Shown here one piece after another: positions 1 to 10,381 of a stretch of DNA of 24,169 nt. A program made the position numbers and the translations under genes. The notes under the pieces were generated by a model. That model was not told the origin of the DNA. It saw only the letters and a program-made list of their open reading frames with translations, and ran no database searches. Each line of letters starts with the position of its first letter. The stretch's first letter is position 1. Source of the stretch: Desulfovibrio sp. (GTDB taxonomy: Bacteria; Desulfobacterota; Desulfovibrionia; Desulfovibrionales; Desulfovibrionaceae); assembly GCA_031275955.1 (NCBI GenBank), contig JAISNZ010000186.1, positions 1 to 24,169 of the forward strand, in the 5' to 3' direction.

Positions 1-18
1 CAACTCCCTTTTGTCCAT
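1..18 (-). CDS. 5' end of an unidentified gene (partial, runs off the left edge)
   Basis: An ATG at 18-16 on the minus strand opens a frame reading MDKREL before the window ends. It is preceded by a very good Shine-Dalgarno, AAGGAGG, seven bases upstream. It follows the DUF167 gene by 55 bp in the same direction, so it is probably the next cistron of the YggT-DivIVA-DUF167 operon. Six residues are too few to name a product. The call rests only on the start codon, ribosome-binding site and context. Confidence 0.5.
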
Positions 19-42
19 AAGGCTTCCTCCTTGTATGCTCTG

Positions 43-66
43 CGCGGCATGCCCCCGCATGGCGCG
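43..66 (-). other. Imperfect stem-loop in the intercistronic spacer
   Basis: Ten-base arms at 43-52 and 57-66 pair with one mismatch around a four-base loop of C (G on the minus transcript). It lies between the DUF167 stop and the next ribosome-binding site. No T-tract follows on the minus strand, so it is more likely an mRNA processing or stability element than a terminator. It could also be chance in GC-rich DNA. Confidence 0.25.
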
Positions 67-73
67 ACGAAAA

Positions 74-382
74 TCAGGCCAGACGGGTCCAGTCCGGTTC
101 CTCCTCCACATCAAGAAAAAGGCGTTTCTGCCGGCCTGTTCCGCCGGAAGCCAGACGCACGCGGGAAAGGCGTAGGCCGAGGCGCCCGGCCACAAAGGCC
201 AGCAGGGCCTCGTTGGCCTTGTTGTCCACCGCCGGGGCGGTCAGGCGGATGCCCAGCCTGTCCCGCCGCAAACCGACGCATTCCGATCTGCCGGCCCCCG
301 GCTGCACCCGGACCAGAAGGTCCCAGCCGGAGGGAACCGCCCTGCGGACATAAACCGGCCGGGAGGGACCCTGGTCATTCAT
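74..382 (-). CDS. yggU: DUF167 / YggU family protein
   Basis: Small basic protein of 102 residues with the DUF167 (YggU) fold signature: VRVQPGAGRSE near the N-terminus, then RLTAPAVDNKANEALL and a GxxxRQKRLFL segment. The molecular function of this family is not established. The start chosen is the ATG at 382 (MNDQG); upstream in-frame ATGs at 391 and 415 lie deeper inside divIVA and are less well supported. The chosen start overlaps the divIVA stop by 8 bp, indicating translational coupling. A G-rich GGCGGGGA sits about 8 bases upstream. YggT, DivIVA and DUF167 are often neighbours in bacteria, so the family and operon placement are firm even though the role is not. Confidence 0.88.
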   Translation of the reverse strand: MNDQGPSRPVYVRRAVPSGWDLLVRVQPGAGRSECVGLRRDRLGIRLTAPAVDNKANEALLAFVAGRLGLRLSRVRLASGGTGRQKRLFLDVEEEPDWTRLA

Positions 383-893
383 CCGGAACATCCCCGCCCA
401 AAGACCTGCGGCCAAGGACGGCCATGGCCGTCTCCATGCGGGCGTCTTCCGACTGACTCAACTCCAGAAGACGCAAATGGCTCTCAATGACGGATCGCAC
501 CTTGAATTCAAACTGGGCCTTCAACTTCCGGGCGTCGGCAATTTCGTCAAGCACGCGGGCCAAACGCAGATTCCCCTGGTTTGTCAGGCTCTCCGCCCGG
601 ATCTGGGCCGTTTCCAGAATGGCCTGGGCTTCCCTCTGGGCCGCGGTCTTCAAATCCTCCGTGACCCGCTGCGTGGCAATGAGCGTTTCGCGCAGAGCCG
701 TCTCCCGTTCGGAATATTCGGCCAGACGCTCCTCCAGACGGGTTATCTGATTCTGCAGGCGCACGCGGTCATCGCTCAAGCGGGCGATGGCGTCGGCCGC
801 GTCATGCAGAAAGGAGTCCACCTCTTCAGGATCATAACCGCGAAAAGAGCGGGAAAAAGTATGGTTCAGAAGATCAATGCGGTTAACGCTCAT
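375..893 (-). CDS. divIVA: DivIVA domain-containing cell-pole/septum protein
   Basis: A 172-residue DivIVA-family protein. The N-terminus carries the typical lipid-binding segment (IDLLNHTFSRSFRGYDPEEV followed by DSFL, residues 6-29), matching the F..RGYD.EEVD.FL hallmark. From about residue 30 to 150 it is almost all charged coiled-coil with heptad-like Leu/Ala spacing. In Gram-positive bacteria such proteins mark negatively curved membrane; in delta-proteobacteria the role is less clear and probably concerns growth or envelope organisation. The ATG at 893 fits the conserved N-terminus, but I see no clear Shine-Dalgarno, so coupling to yggT ending 17 bp upstream is likely. Its end overlaps the DUF167 start. 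Confidence 0.92.
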   Translation of the reverse strand: MSVNRIDLLNHTFSRSFRGYDPEEVDSFLHDAADAIARLSDDRVRLQNQITRLEERLAEYSERETALRETLIATQRVTEDLKTAAQREAQAILETAQIRAESLTNQGNLRLARVLDEIADARKLKAQFEFKVRSVIESHLRLLELSQSEDARMETAMAVLGRRSLGGDVPDE

Positions 894-910
894 TTCGGGT
901 CAGACAGCTG

Positions 911-1219
911 TCAAACGGTGGCCAGGGCAATAATCAGATAGACGCAGATGCGGGAAACCGCCATTTTCAGGACTTGAATCCCCAGGAGGAGGACAAGGGG
1001 GGAAAAATCCAGGCCGCTTCTGTAGGTAAAGGGCAGATATTTCCGGATGCGCCAGAGCAGTGGCTCTGTCAGGTTGCGCAAAATACGGACCAGGGGATTG
1101 TACGGGTCCGGGTTGACCCAGGAGATCAGCGCCGCTCCGATGACAATGAACTGGTAGACCGCCAGAAGGGTCTCAGCGACGGCCTGGATGGCTTCCAGCA
1201 AAAAAATGAGCCCGTACAT
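911..1219 (-). CDS. yggT: YggT (YlmG) family integral membrane protein
   Basis: A 102-residue membrane protein with two hydrophobic segments, roughly residues 3-32 and 70-100, separated by a basic loop. The loop holds the family motif SWVNPDPYNPLVRILRNLTE (about residues 33-52) with the conserved NP and P residues, and then PFT.RSGLDFSPLV. The start is the ATG at 1219 (MYGLIF), with GGAGG four bases upstream; ten codons further upstream are open but look non-coding. YggT/YlmG proteins are linked to osmotic tolerance and to division or plastid-nucleoid organisation, and they commonly sit beside divIVA, as here. Exact biochemical activity is unknown. Confidence 0.92.
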   Translation of the reverse strand: MYGLIFLLEAIQAVAETLLAVYQFIVIGAALISWVNPDPYNPLVRILRNLTEPLLWRIRKYLPFTYRSGLDFSPLVLLLGIQVLKMAVSRICVYLIIALATV

Positions 1220-1239
1220 CCTTCCTCCGCCCTCCCGTC

Positions 1240-1260
1240 CGCCAGGCACTGCCCCTGGCG
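1240..1260 (-). other. Perfect 7-bp stem-loop between the HAD gene and yggT
   Basis: Arms at 1240-1246 and 1254-1260 are perfectly complementary (CGCCAGG/CCTGGCG) around a seven-base loop. It lies in the 105-bp spacer between the HAD stop (1325) and the yggT start (1219), just before the yggT ribosome-binding site. There is no U-tract, so it may be a stability or processing element rather than a terminator. The rest of the spacer shows no convincing promoter. Confidence 0.3.
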
Positions 1261-1324
1261 CATCCGGAAAGAATCAAGCCGAAAATGTCTGTCCTCCCGA
1301 GCCTCGCGTCTTTAGTTATAACGA

Positions 1325-1996
1325 TTAGCGCCGTTTCACAAGGGGGGAGATCCAGGCGATCAGGGAGGGGAAATCCGTGAAATGCGCCTGGGCGGTCAAA
1401 TCCTCGTTGCGGAAGGACCAGAAAGGGACCCCCGCGCCCGCGGCCGCCTGCTGGTCCAGCGGGGAGTCGCCCACAAAGGCGATCTGCCGGGGAAAGACCC
1501 CCCACTCCCGCGCGATGGCCAAAAGACCTCCGGGGGCGGGCTTGGGATCGCTGTTGTCCACGGTTTTGACGGGATGAAAAAAGGATTCCAGGCGGAAATG
1601 GCGCAGAAGATCCGCCACGGAATCCGTCCGGTTGGTGCACACGGCCAGGCGTACCCCCCAGCGGCCAAGCCGGCGCAAGCTCCCGGCAAGACCCGGCTCC
1701 GGCCGTAGCAGGGGCAGAATCCGTTCCCGATAGTTGACGCTCCGGCCTGCCCGCTCCGCCTCTTCTTGCCGCCGGGGAGGAATAATGCGCGCCAGAGAGT
1801 CCCGCTCGGAGGCCATGTGGCAGTATTCTTCCTCCTCCCCGCTCAGAGGGGGGAGGCCGAGGGCGTCCCGGATCAGATTGTAGTATTGCGTGTTGGAGGC
1901 GCGCGAGTCGAAGAGGACTCCGTCCACATCAAAAACCAGACCGCGCAGACCCTCCGGAAACAGCCCGCCGGCGCGGCAGGAAGAGGAAAGGGTCAT
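1325..1996 (-). CDS. HAD-superfamily hydrolase, phosphoglycolate phosphatase-like
   Basis: A 223-residue haloacid dehalogenase-type phosphatase with all four HAD motifs. Motif I is FDVDGVLFDS (residues 22-31, nucleophile D23 and acid/base D25). Motif II is CTNRT with T121. Motif III is DPKPAP with K152. Motif IV is FVGDSPLD with D177 and D181 for Mg2+. The helical cap between motifs I and II (about 35-110) is of the Gph/PGMB subclass. The substrate cannot be deduced; phosphoglycolate or another small phosphoester is typical. The ATG at 1996 overlaps the stop of the upstream gene as ATGA, so the two are translationally coupled. Length and motifs are complete, so it should be active. Confidence 0.88.
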   Translation of the reverse strand: MTLSSSCRAGGLFPEGLRGLVFDVDGVLFDSRASNTQYYNLIRDALGLPPLSGEEEEYCHMASERDSLARIIPPRRQEEAERAGRSVNYRERILPLLRPEPGLAGSLRRLGRWGVRLAVCTNRTDSVADLLRHFRLESFFHPVKTVDNSDPKPAPGGLLAIAREWGVFPRQIAFVGDSPLDQQAAAGAGVPFWSFRNEDLTAQAHFTDFPSLIAWISPLVKRR

Positions 1997-2883
1997 TTCT
2001 CCCGCCCCCTCCGCCCTGGGGCGGGGATCTCCGGACAGCCGGGACGACGGACCAGCACTGTCAGGACGCGAGCCAGCCAGGGCCGATCCGGGGGGAGAAA
2101 ACGCCGGCCCAGCAACCGCCAGGCCGGGACTTCGGCCAGCAGCAACCCGGCCAGAGTCGCCTCCGGCCAGCCCGGGCAGCGAACGGCCAGATCCTCGGGA
2201 AGGGGCCGGAGCAGGCCAGCAGCCCGAAGATCCCGGGACATGAAGGGATCGGCGGTAAACAAAAGGGCCTCCTCCGGCAGAAAGGGCAGGGCCGCATCCA
2301 GAATGACCCGCCAGGGCGGAGCGTCCGGGAAAAGAACATCCGGAACAAAAGGCTCTCCTTCTCCCTCCCCGAAAAAGGCGCGCAAGGATTGTTCTTCGCG
2401 CGAAAGCCTCCCGACCAGATCCGCAATCTCAAGCCGATCCTCTTCCAAAGCCCGGGCCAGAAGCAAAATTTTCTGGCATGCCACCAGAATCCGCCGCGAG
2501 TCCGGAACTTCGGCAAGGCGCGGAGGGGGATTGCCGTTGCGGGCAAAAAATTCCAGAGCAGCGAATTCCTCCTGCCCCTGATCCGCGCGCAGGGCAGGAA
2601 CCCGCTGTTCCCGGGCGGCCTGCTGAAGCAAAACACCCGCTCCGGAGAGATCCCGGCCCAGAGCCAGCATTTCCGCAAGGGCCGCGCGGGCCTTGTCCGG
2701 GGAAAGGGGAAGACGGGCGGCAAAGGCCGCTTCCAACGCCCGGGCGGAAAAATCCTCTTCCCCCGCGCCGACTGGCTCCCCGGCCTCAAGGCCGGCGCGG
2801 AAGAAGGCGAGCCCGTCCGGAATATCGCCAGGGGCATTGGCCCTCCGGAACAGGGGAACATAAAAAACAGCCGGAAAATCCAT
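1993..2883 (-). CDS. Hypothetical protein of 296 residues, unrecognised family
   Basis: I do not recognise this protein. The start chosen is the ATG at 2883 (MDFPAVFYVPLFRR), preceded by GAGG four bases upstream; the open frame extends to 3036 but that stretch is Arg/Gly-rich and looks non-coding. The protein is soluble-looking, rich in Ala, Leu, Glu and Arg, with mostly helical character and no signal peptide or membrane segment. An acidic cluster FFGEGEGEPFVPDVLFPDAP lies near the middle, followed by PPWRVILDAALPFLPEEALLF. Its stop overlaps the HAD start by ATGA, so it is the first visible gene of the minus-strand operon and is probably functionally tied to the HAD phosphatase. Codon use matches its neighbours, supporting a real gene. 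Confidence 0.75.
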   Translation of the reverse strand: MDFPAVFYVPLFRRANAPGDIPDGLAFFRAGLEAGEPVGAGEEDFSARALEAAFAARLPLSPDKARAALAEMLALGRDLSGAGVLLQQAAREQRVPALRADQGQEEFAALEFFARNGNPPPRLAEVPDSRRILVACQKILLLARALEEDRLEIADLVGRLSREEQSLRAFFGEGEGEPFVPDVLFPDAPPWRVILDAALPFLPEEALLFTADPFMSRDLRAAGLLRPLPEDLAVRCPGWPEATLAGLLLAEVPAWRLLGRRFLPPDRPWLARVLTVLVRRPGCPEIPAPGRRGREK

Positions 2884-3101
2884 GGATCCTCGCGCGGCAA
2901 CGTCCGTCCCGCGGAGCCTTTCCCCCGGGCCCCGCGGGATCCGCAAGGCAAATCCCCGCCGCCGTCCCCTCTGGGCATACCAGAGACAGGGCCTGAAAAC
3001 AACGGGAGGCAGTGTCCCATAATCCCCACGCCCCAAAGCTCATGACAAAAGAGCCTACATGCTGGCTTTCAGATGAAATCCTTGTCAAACGTCGAAGAGC
3101 C
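2884..3101. other. Spacer between hypothetical gene and hicB remnant
   Basis: This 218-bp stretch holds no gene I can support. On the minus strand at about 3048-3072 a short AGCC/GGCT stem is followed by TCTTTT, which could be a weak terminator for the upstream kinase transcript. I see no good promoter for the downstream operon, although one must lie here or further upstream. Confidence 0.35.
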
Positions 3102-3378
3102 TCAAATATTCCGCATGGCCTCTTGTGCGGCTTGCGCAATAAATCCGGACCGGGTAACGCCGCTGTCTTTTGCGGCTTTGTCAATGCGGTTGCGAAGCCA
3201 GACAGGAAGCGTGATATTGACCGGAACCGCCTTCTTTTCCAAAAAGTCAAAATTCACGTCTACCAAAGCCACAGCGCCTCCTTGAGCGTCTTCGCTGACC
3301 AGAATTTTTTCAAGCGGTGATGGATGCGGCGGCACGCCCCCCCTTCCCCATCGTAAAAAGTCTCTATGGCGTAAGGAT
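3102..3378 (-). pseudogene. hicB: HicB-type antitoxin remnant, N-terminally truncated and frameshifted
   Basis: The C-terminal half of a HicB antitoxin is clear: PSPLEKILVSEDAQGG, then VALVDVNFDFLEKKA, then a ribbon-helix-helix segment VNITLPVWLRNRIDKAAKD followed by SGVTRSGFIAQAAQEAM. That part is in the frame ending at 3102. Just upstream the match continues in another frame (YAIETFYDGEGG), with the switch falling at a run of seven G at 3336-3342. One extra G, or two fewer, would restore a single frame reading DGEG-VPPHPSPLEK. The N-terminal HicB half is missing: the upstream side abuts the stop codon of the histidine kinase. No hicA toxin is nearby. A 77-residue product from a GTG at 3335 behind a purine-rich tract is conceivable, so a surviving DNA-binding fragment is possible. 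Confidence 0.7.
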
Positions 3379-6351
<2,973 letters not shown>

Positions 6352-6460
6352 GTTTTTATCTCCGCGCTCCAACCAGCCTCGCATAGTGCGGAAAATCGCG
6401 TTGCCGGCCGGGCCGTATCTCTGTCAAGAGGAGTACGTCCGTTCCGGCGCCTCCGCGGCG

Positions 6461-6482
6461 GGCGTCCGCATGAGCGGACGCC
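6461..6482 (-). other. Stable 9-bp hairpin in the kinase 5' leader
   Basis: Perfect nine-base arms at 6461-6469 and 6474-6482 enclose a four-base loop. There is no T-tract on either side. If transcription of the kinase begins just below the TATAAT at 6562-6567, this hairpin would sit in the roughly 200-nt untranslated leader and could affect stability or initiation. Confidence 0.4.
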
Positions 6483-6561
6483 GGAGCAATTTCAGTCTGA
6501 AATCGCTCCGCTGCTGTCCGTTGAAAAAAGCGGGTTGAACGCGACGAAGTTTCGGGCTGGA

Positions 6562-6567
6562 ATTATA
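6562..6567 (-). promoter_or_regulatory. Candidate -10 box for the histidine kinase
   Basis: A perfect TATAAT on the minus strand lies just downstream of the U-tract of the terminator hairpin and about 200 bp before the kinase start. No good TTGACA is found 16-18 bases upstream, because that position falls in the terminator stem and poly-T run; the T-rich stretch might act instead as an extended or activator-dependent element. Promoter identity is therefore tentative. Confidence 0.35.
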
Positions 6568-6570
6568 GAG

Positions 6571-6663
<93 letters not shown>

Positions 6664-6686
6664 AAAAATCAGGCCGGAACCGCCTG
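6664..6686 (-). terminator. Second terminator-like hairpin on the minus strand
   Basis: Arms CAGGC (6670-6674) and GCCTG (6682-6686) enclose a seven-base loop, and on the minus transcript they are followed by AUUUUUG. It sits immediately on the other side of the (GT)19 tract from the first terminator. An overlapping alternative stem GAACC/GGTTC (6677-6681 with 6686-6690) would compete with it. The stem is only five base pairs, so strength is uncertain. Confidence 0.45.
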
Positions 6687-6716
6687 GTTCAGCCCGCGTG
6701 TTCATTGCCCGCAGGC

Positions 6717-6730
6717 AACGGGAAACCGTT
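6717..6730. other. Hairpin with GAAA tetraloop in the divergent region
   Basis: AACGG (6717-6721) and CCGTT (6726-6730) close a GAAA loop, extended by GGC/GCC (6714-6716 with 6732-6734) across a single bulged base. A GNRA loop on the plus strand hints at a structured RNA, though no U-tract follows. It may be part of the leader of a transcript through this region or chance. Confidence 0.35.
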
Positions 6731-7020
6731 CGCCCGCATCGCACGCGTAATTTCATGCCGCCTGCCTGAAGTGGTTCAGATAGCAAGGCCGGGAAACCGC
6801 ACGACAGTCACACAAACAAAAAATATAAATATGCCATTGTGGAGCAAAAGGCAAGAATTTTGTGAAGAAAATTCAGGGCAGAGGCATCCTGGCGCACCGG
6901 TCCGCTCCCGGACACTTGCGCCTTGACCCCGGGGCTGTTTTGCGGATAGCCTTGAGCCTGGACCGGATCCGGCCGGGGAGACGCAGGGCGAAAAGAGAGA
7001 AAGATCCCAAGGATGGCGCG

Positions 7021-8718
7021 GTGAAATTTCTGGCTTCCCAGATGGCCTTCTTTCTGAGGCATCAGAGCAACAGGCGGAACCTGCGCTTTGTCCTGCGCCT
7101 CGCGCTCTTTCTTCTGCTGCTGATTGCCGCCTACAGCGCGGCCTTTCACTCCCTCATGGCGGCGGAAGGGAGAAGCTTTTCCCCCCTGACCGGGCTGTAT
7201 TGGACCCTTACCGTCATGTCCACCCTGGGCTTCGGGGATATCACCTTTGCCGGCGACGCGGGACGTCTCTTCAGTCTGGTGGTGCTCCTCTCGGGCGTGC
7301 TCTTTTTTATGCTGGTCCTGCCGTTCACCTTTATTCGGTTCGTTTTCGCCCCCTGGCTGGAAGCCAAGGCCAGCGCCATGACCCCGCGCGAACTGCCCGC
7401 CGGCGTCAGCGGGCACCTTGTGGTGGTCGGTACGGACGTCATTGCCCTGAGTATCGTGGAGCGCTGCCAGAAATACGCCATCCCTCATGTCCTTCTGGTG
7501 GAAGAGGAGGCTTTGGCCATAGAACTTTTTGACGCCGGCTGCCGGGTGGTTCTGGGGCCACTGGACGCGGCCCAGAGCTACAGGGCCGTGCGGGCCGGGG
7601 AAGCCTCCCTGGTCCTGGCCCTGCACGATGATTTGAAAAATACCAATATCGCCGCAACCTTGCGCGAAGTTTCCTCCACCGTTCCTCTGGCCGCAAGCAT
7701 CAACCTGTCCGAATCCGCGGACATTCTTGCCCTGGCGGGCTGCACCCATGTGATCCATTTCGCCCGCAAGCTGGGGGAGGGCCTGGCCCGGCGCGTCTTC
7801 AACGCCGGCCTGGAATCCAACATCATCGGCCGCTTCGAGGGATTATGCATTGCGGAATCCCCGGCCAGACACACCCCCTTTGTGGGAAAATGCCTTGCGG
7901 AAAGCGGTTTTCGCAGCCGCTTCGGGCTCAATGTGGCCGGCATTCTGAGGGGAAATCACTACCTGGCCGCCGGTCCGGACAGCATTCTCCAGGTCGGGGA
8001 CGTCATCCTCCTGGCCGGTTCCGAGGACAGGCTGCGCAGCTATGACGCGGCTGTGGCCTTTGAAAGCGATCTGGACATGCCGCCCGTGCTCATCCTGGGC
8101 GGAGGCCGGGTGGGGACAGCCGTGGCCGAAACCCTGAAAGGCCGCTCCATTCCCTTCCGGCTGGTGGAACAGAACCCCGCCCTGATTCCCGAAAAAAACG
8201 GCGGGGAATATATCCTCGGCAACGCCGCCCGCATCGACGTTCTGGTCCGGGCCGGGATTGAGCAGACGCACACCGTGGTTGTCACCACCCACAACGATGA
8301 TCTGAACATCTATCTGACCATTTACTGCCGCAAGCTGCGTCCCGACATCCAGATCATCAGCCGGGCCACCCGCGATCGGAACGTAGCCTCCCTGTATAAC
8401 GCCGGAGCCAATCTGGTCATGTCCCACGCCTCCCTGGCCGCTGACATCATCACCAACCTGCTCATTCCGGGCCGGGTCTTCATGCTGACCGAAGGCTGCA
8501 ACATTTTCCGCCTTTCCGCCCCACCGCCTTCCCTCGTGGGGATCCCCCTGCGCAAAAGCCGCATCCGGGAGGATACGGACTGCACCCTGATTGCCGTCCG
8601 CAACGGCAGCGAGCTGCGCGTTCCTCCTGATCCCGACGCCGTCATCCGGGCTGAGGACGAATTCCTGCTGATCGGAGCCGCGGAGGCGGAAAAAGCCTTT
8701 ATGGAGAAGTACTGCTGA
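7021..8718 (+). CDS. Potassium channel with tandem RCK (TrkA-N/TrkA-C) domains
   Basis: A 565-residue inner-membrane ion channel. TM1 is about residues 22-41, the pore loop about 55-73 with selectivity filter TLGFGD (68-73), and TM2 about 84-108. Two RCK units follow: TrkA-N 131-250 with TrkA-C to about 345, then TrkA-N 354-475 with TrkA-C 486-562. The second Rossmann motif is intact (LILGGGRVG); the first is degenerate (VVVGTDVIA), so nucleotide may bind only the second. RCK domains gate K+ flux in response to NAD(H), ATP, c-di-AMP or Ca2+. The start is GTG at 7021, seven bases after AAGGA; a GTG at 6862 would add 53 basic, non-conserved-looking residues and lacks a ribosome-binding site. 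Regulation is not evident from the sequence. Confidence 0.9.
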   Translation: MKFLASQMAFFLRHQSNRRNLRFVLRLALFLLLLIAAYSAAFHSLMAAEGRSFSPLTGLYWTLTVMSTLGFGDITFAGDAGRLFSLVVLLSGVLFFMLVLPFTFIRFVFAPWLEAKASAMTPRELPAGVSGHLVVVGTDVIALSIVERCQKYAIPHVLLVEEEALAIELFDAGCRVVLGPLDAAQSYRAVRAGEASLVLALHDDLKNTNIAATLREVSSTVPLAASINLSESADILALAGCTHVIHFARKLGEGLARRVFNAGLESNIIGRFEGLCIAESPARHTPFVGKCLAESGFRSRFGLNVAGILRGNHYLAAGPDSILQVGDVILLAGSEDRLRSYDAAVAFESDLDMPPVLILGGGRVGTAVAETLKGRSIPFRLVEQNPALIPEKNGGEYILGNAARIDVLVRAGIEQTHTVVVTTHNDDLNIYLTIYCRKLRPDIQIISRATRDRNVASLYNAGANLVMSHASLAADIITNLLIPGRVFMLTEGCNIFRLSAPPPSLVGIPLRKSRIREDTDCTLIAVRNGSELRVPPDPDAVIRAEDEFLLIGAAEAEKAFMEKYC

Positions 8719-8732
8719 GGAAGCGTGACGCA

Positions 8733-8749
8733 TCGGGGATCCGCCCCGA
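8733..8749 (+). other. Short hairpin between channel gene and pepA
   Basis: TCGGGG (8733-8738) and CCCCGA (8744-8749) pair perfectly around a five-base loop. No T-tract follows, so it is not a convincing terminator and pepA is probably cotranscribed with the channel gene across this 91-bp spacer. Confidence 0.3.
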
Positions 8750-8809
8750 ACCCCGCCGGGGCGATTCCGGGGAGAGGCCGTTTTGGCCCGTGGCCCCAAA
8801 GGATATGGT

Positions 8810-10336
8810 ATGGAGATACTTTTTCAGGACAACGGCGAATGGCGGGCGGACTGCGCCCTTGTCTTGCTGCCCGAAGGCGGCGCTGTCCGGGACGCCGCGC
8901 CCTTTCTCTGGGAATCATTCCCCTGGATCGGCCTTTCTCCGGCCTTGCGGGACTGCTCCGGGAGAAAGGCGGAATTGTCCCTGCTGTACGGGCACCCCGA
9001 ACTACCCCTGCCCCGTGTTCTGGTCGCGGGCCTGGGCAAACCGGCGGACTTCACCCTCAACGCCTTTCGTTCCGCCCTGGCGGGGGCTGTGGCGGCCTGC
9101 CGCGCGCGGGGCTTTACCGCCCTGGCTCTGCCTGTGGAAACCCTGCCCGTCGCCGCCCTGAAGCTTCCCCTGGAGACGCTGATCCGGGAAAGCGTCTGCG
9201 CCGCCCTGTGCGGCCTGTATCGTCTGGACAGGTACCGCTCCGAGCCTCCGGAAGAGTTTTCCCCGCAGATGGCCTCCCTGGCCCTGTGTTTTTCCGCCCG
9301 GGTTCCCGACGCCGCCCGTCAGGCGGCGCGGGAAGGGCGCAGTGAGGCGGAGGGGGTTTTGCTGGCGCGGGATCTGGCCAACGGACCGGCCAACATCGTC
9401 ACCCCCGCCGCCCTGGCCGAAGAAGCCGGACGCCTGGCCGCGCGCTGCGGATTCACCTCCACGGTCCTTGGTCCCAGGGAGATCCGCGCTCTGGGCATGG
9501 GCGCCTTTTGGGCCGTGGCCAGGGGTTCCGGAGAAAAGCCCCGGCTGATTATTCTGGAGCATTGTCCCGAGGGCCGGGAAGGGGAGGACCCCCTGATTTT
9601 TGTCGGCAAGGGAATCACCTTTGACAGCGGCGGCATCTCCCTGAAACCCGCTGAGGGAATGCAGCGGATGAAGAGCGACATGGTCGGCGCCGCCGCCGTG
9701 CTGGGTCTTTTCCAGGTCATCGGAAGCTGCGGCGATGCCGGAAACCTGCCCCGGATTATCGGGATTATCCCCGCCGCGGAAAATATGCCCGATGGGGGAG
9801 CCACGCGGCCGGGAGACATCGTCACGGCCCTTTCCGGCAAAACCGTTGAAATCGTCAATACGGATGCCGAAGGCCGGCTGATTCTCTGCGATGCCCTGGC
9901 CTACGCCCTGCGGCGCTGGAAGCCCAGGCTCCTCGTGGATATCGCCACCCTTACGGGCGCCTGCGTCGTAGCCCTGGGCCGCGAGGCGGGGGGGTTGTTT
10001 ACCGGTGACCCCGCCCTGCGGGATTGTTTTCTGGAGTCCGCCGAGGCCAGCGGAGACCTGCTCTGGCCCCTTCCCCTGTGGAAGGAATATGAAGCCGATT
10101 TGAAGAGCGACAGCGCCGATATGGTGAACTCCGCTTCCCGTGAGGGAGGGGCTGTGCTTGCCGCCCTGTTCCTGCGCCGGCACCTTGAGCCGGGCGTTCC
10201 CTGGGTCCATCTTGACGTCGCCGGGTCAGGCCATGTCCGGAAAGCCACGCCCCTCAATCCCGTTCCCGGCGGTTCCGGAGTGGGCGTGCGCCTTTTTTAC
10301 GCCGTGGCCAGAAGATTTGCCCTGAAAGCCTCTTGA
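8810..10336 (+). CDS. pepA: Leucyl aminopeptidase (cytosol aminopeptidase, M17)
   Basis: A 508-residue M17 aminopeptidase, close to the usual length of about 500. It removes N-terminal amino acids (preferring Leu) in the cytoplasm using two metal ions, as a hexamer. The N-terminal M17 domain covers about 1-150 and the catalytic domain 180-505. Metal ligands K267, D272 and D290 lie in VGKGITFDSGG and MKSDMVGAA; D352 and E354 are in the signature NTDAEGRL (350-357). Catalytic K279 and R356 are also present, so the site is complete. The ATG at 8810 is six bases after AAAGGA; a TTG 27 bases earlier is less likely. Some PepA proteins also bind DNA, which cannot be judged here. Its stop overlaps the -35 of the tRNA-Val promoter. 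Confidence 0.96.
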   Translation: MEILFQDNGEWRADCALVLLPEGGAVRDAAPFLWESFPWIGLSPALRDCSGRKAELSLLYGHPELPLPRVLVAGLGKPADFTLNAFRSALAGAVAACRARGFTALALPVETLPVAALKLPLETLIRESVCAALCGLYRLDRYRSEPPEEFSPQMASLALCFSARVPDAARQAAREGRSEAEGVLLARDLANGPANIVTPAALAEEAGRLAARCGFTSTVLGPREIRALGMGAFWAVARGSGEKPRLIILEHCPEGREGEDPLIFVGKGITFDSGGISLKPAEGMQRMKSDMVGAAAVLGLFQVIGSCGDAGNLPRIIGIIPAAENMPDGGATRPGDIVTALSGKTVEIVNTDAEGRLILCDALAYALRRWKPRLLVDIATLTGACVVALGREAGGLFTGDPALRDCFLESAEASGDLLWPLPLWKEYEADLKSDSADMVNSASREGGAVLAALFLRRHLEPGVPWVHLDVAGSGHVRKATPLNPVPGGSGVGVRLFYAVARRFALKAS

Positions 10337-10361
10337 CCATTGCCCCGGCAGGGGATATGAA
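10333..10361 (+). promoter_or_regulatory. Sigma70-type promoter for tRNA-Val
   Basis: TTGACC at 10333-10338 and TATGAA at 10356-10361 are separated by exactly 17 bases, giving 5/6 and 4/6 matches to consensus. Transcription would start near 10367, about 15 bases before the mature tRNA. The -35 box includes the TGA stop of pepA. A GCCTGC/GCAGGC hairpin (10365-10379) lies between the promoter and the tRNA and may guide 5' processing. Confidence 0.6.
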
Positions 10362-10381
10362 AATGCCTGCCTCGCAGGCGT

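Noticed and set aside
2884..3036. Longer form of the hypothetical protein from 3036
   Set aside because: The extension is Arg/Gly/Pro-rich and ATG 2883 has a good ribosome-binding site.
6862..7020. Longer form of the potassium channel from GTG 6862
   Set aside because: The extra residues are basic with no membrane or conserved features and lack a ribosome-binding site; GTG 7021 with AAGGA is better.
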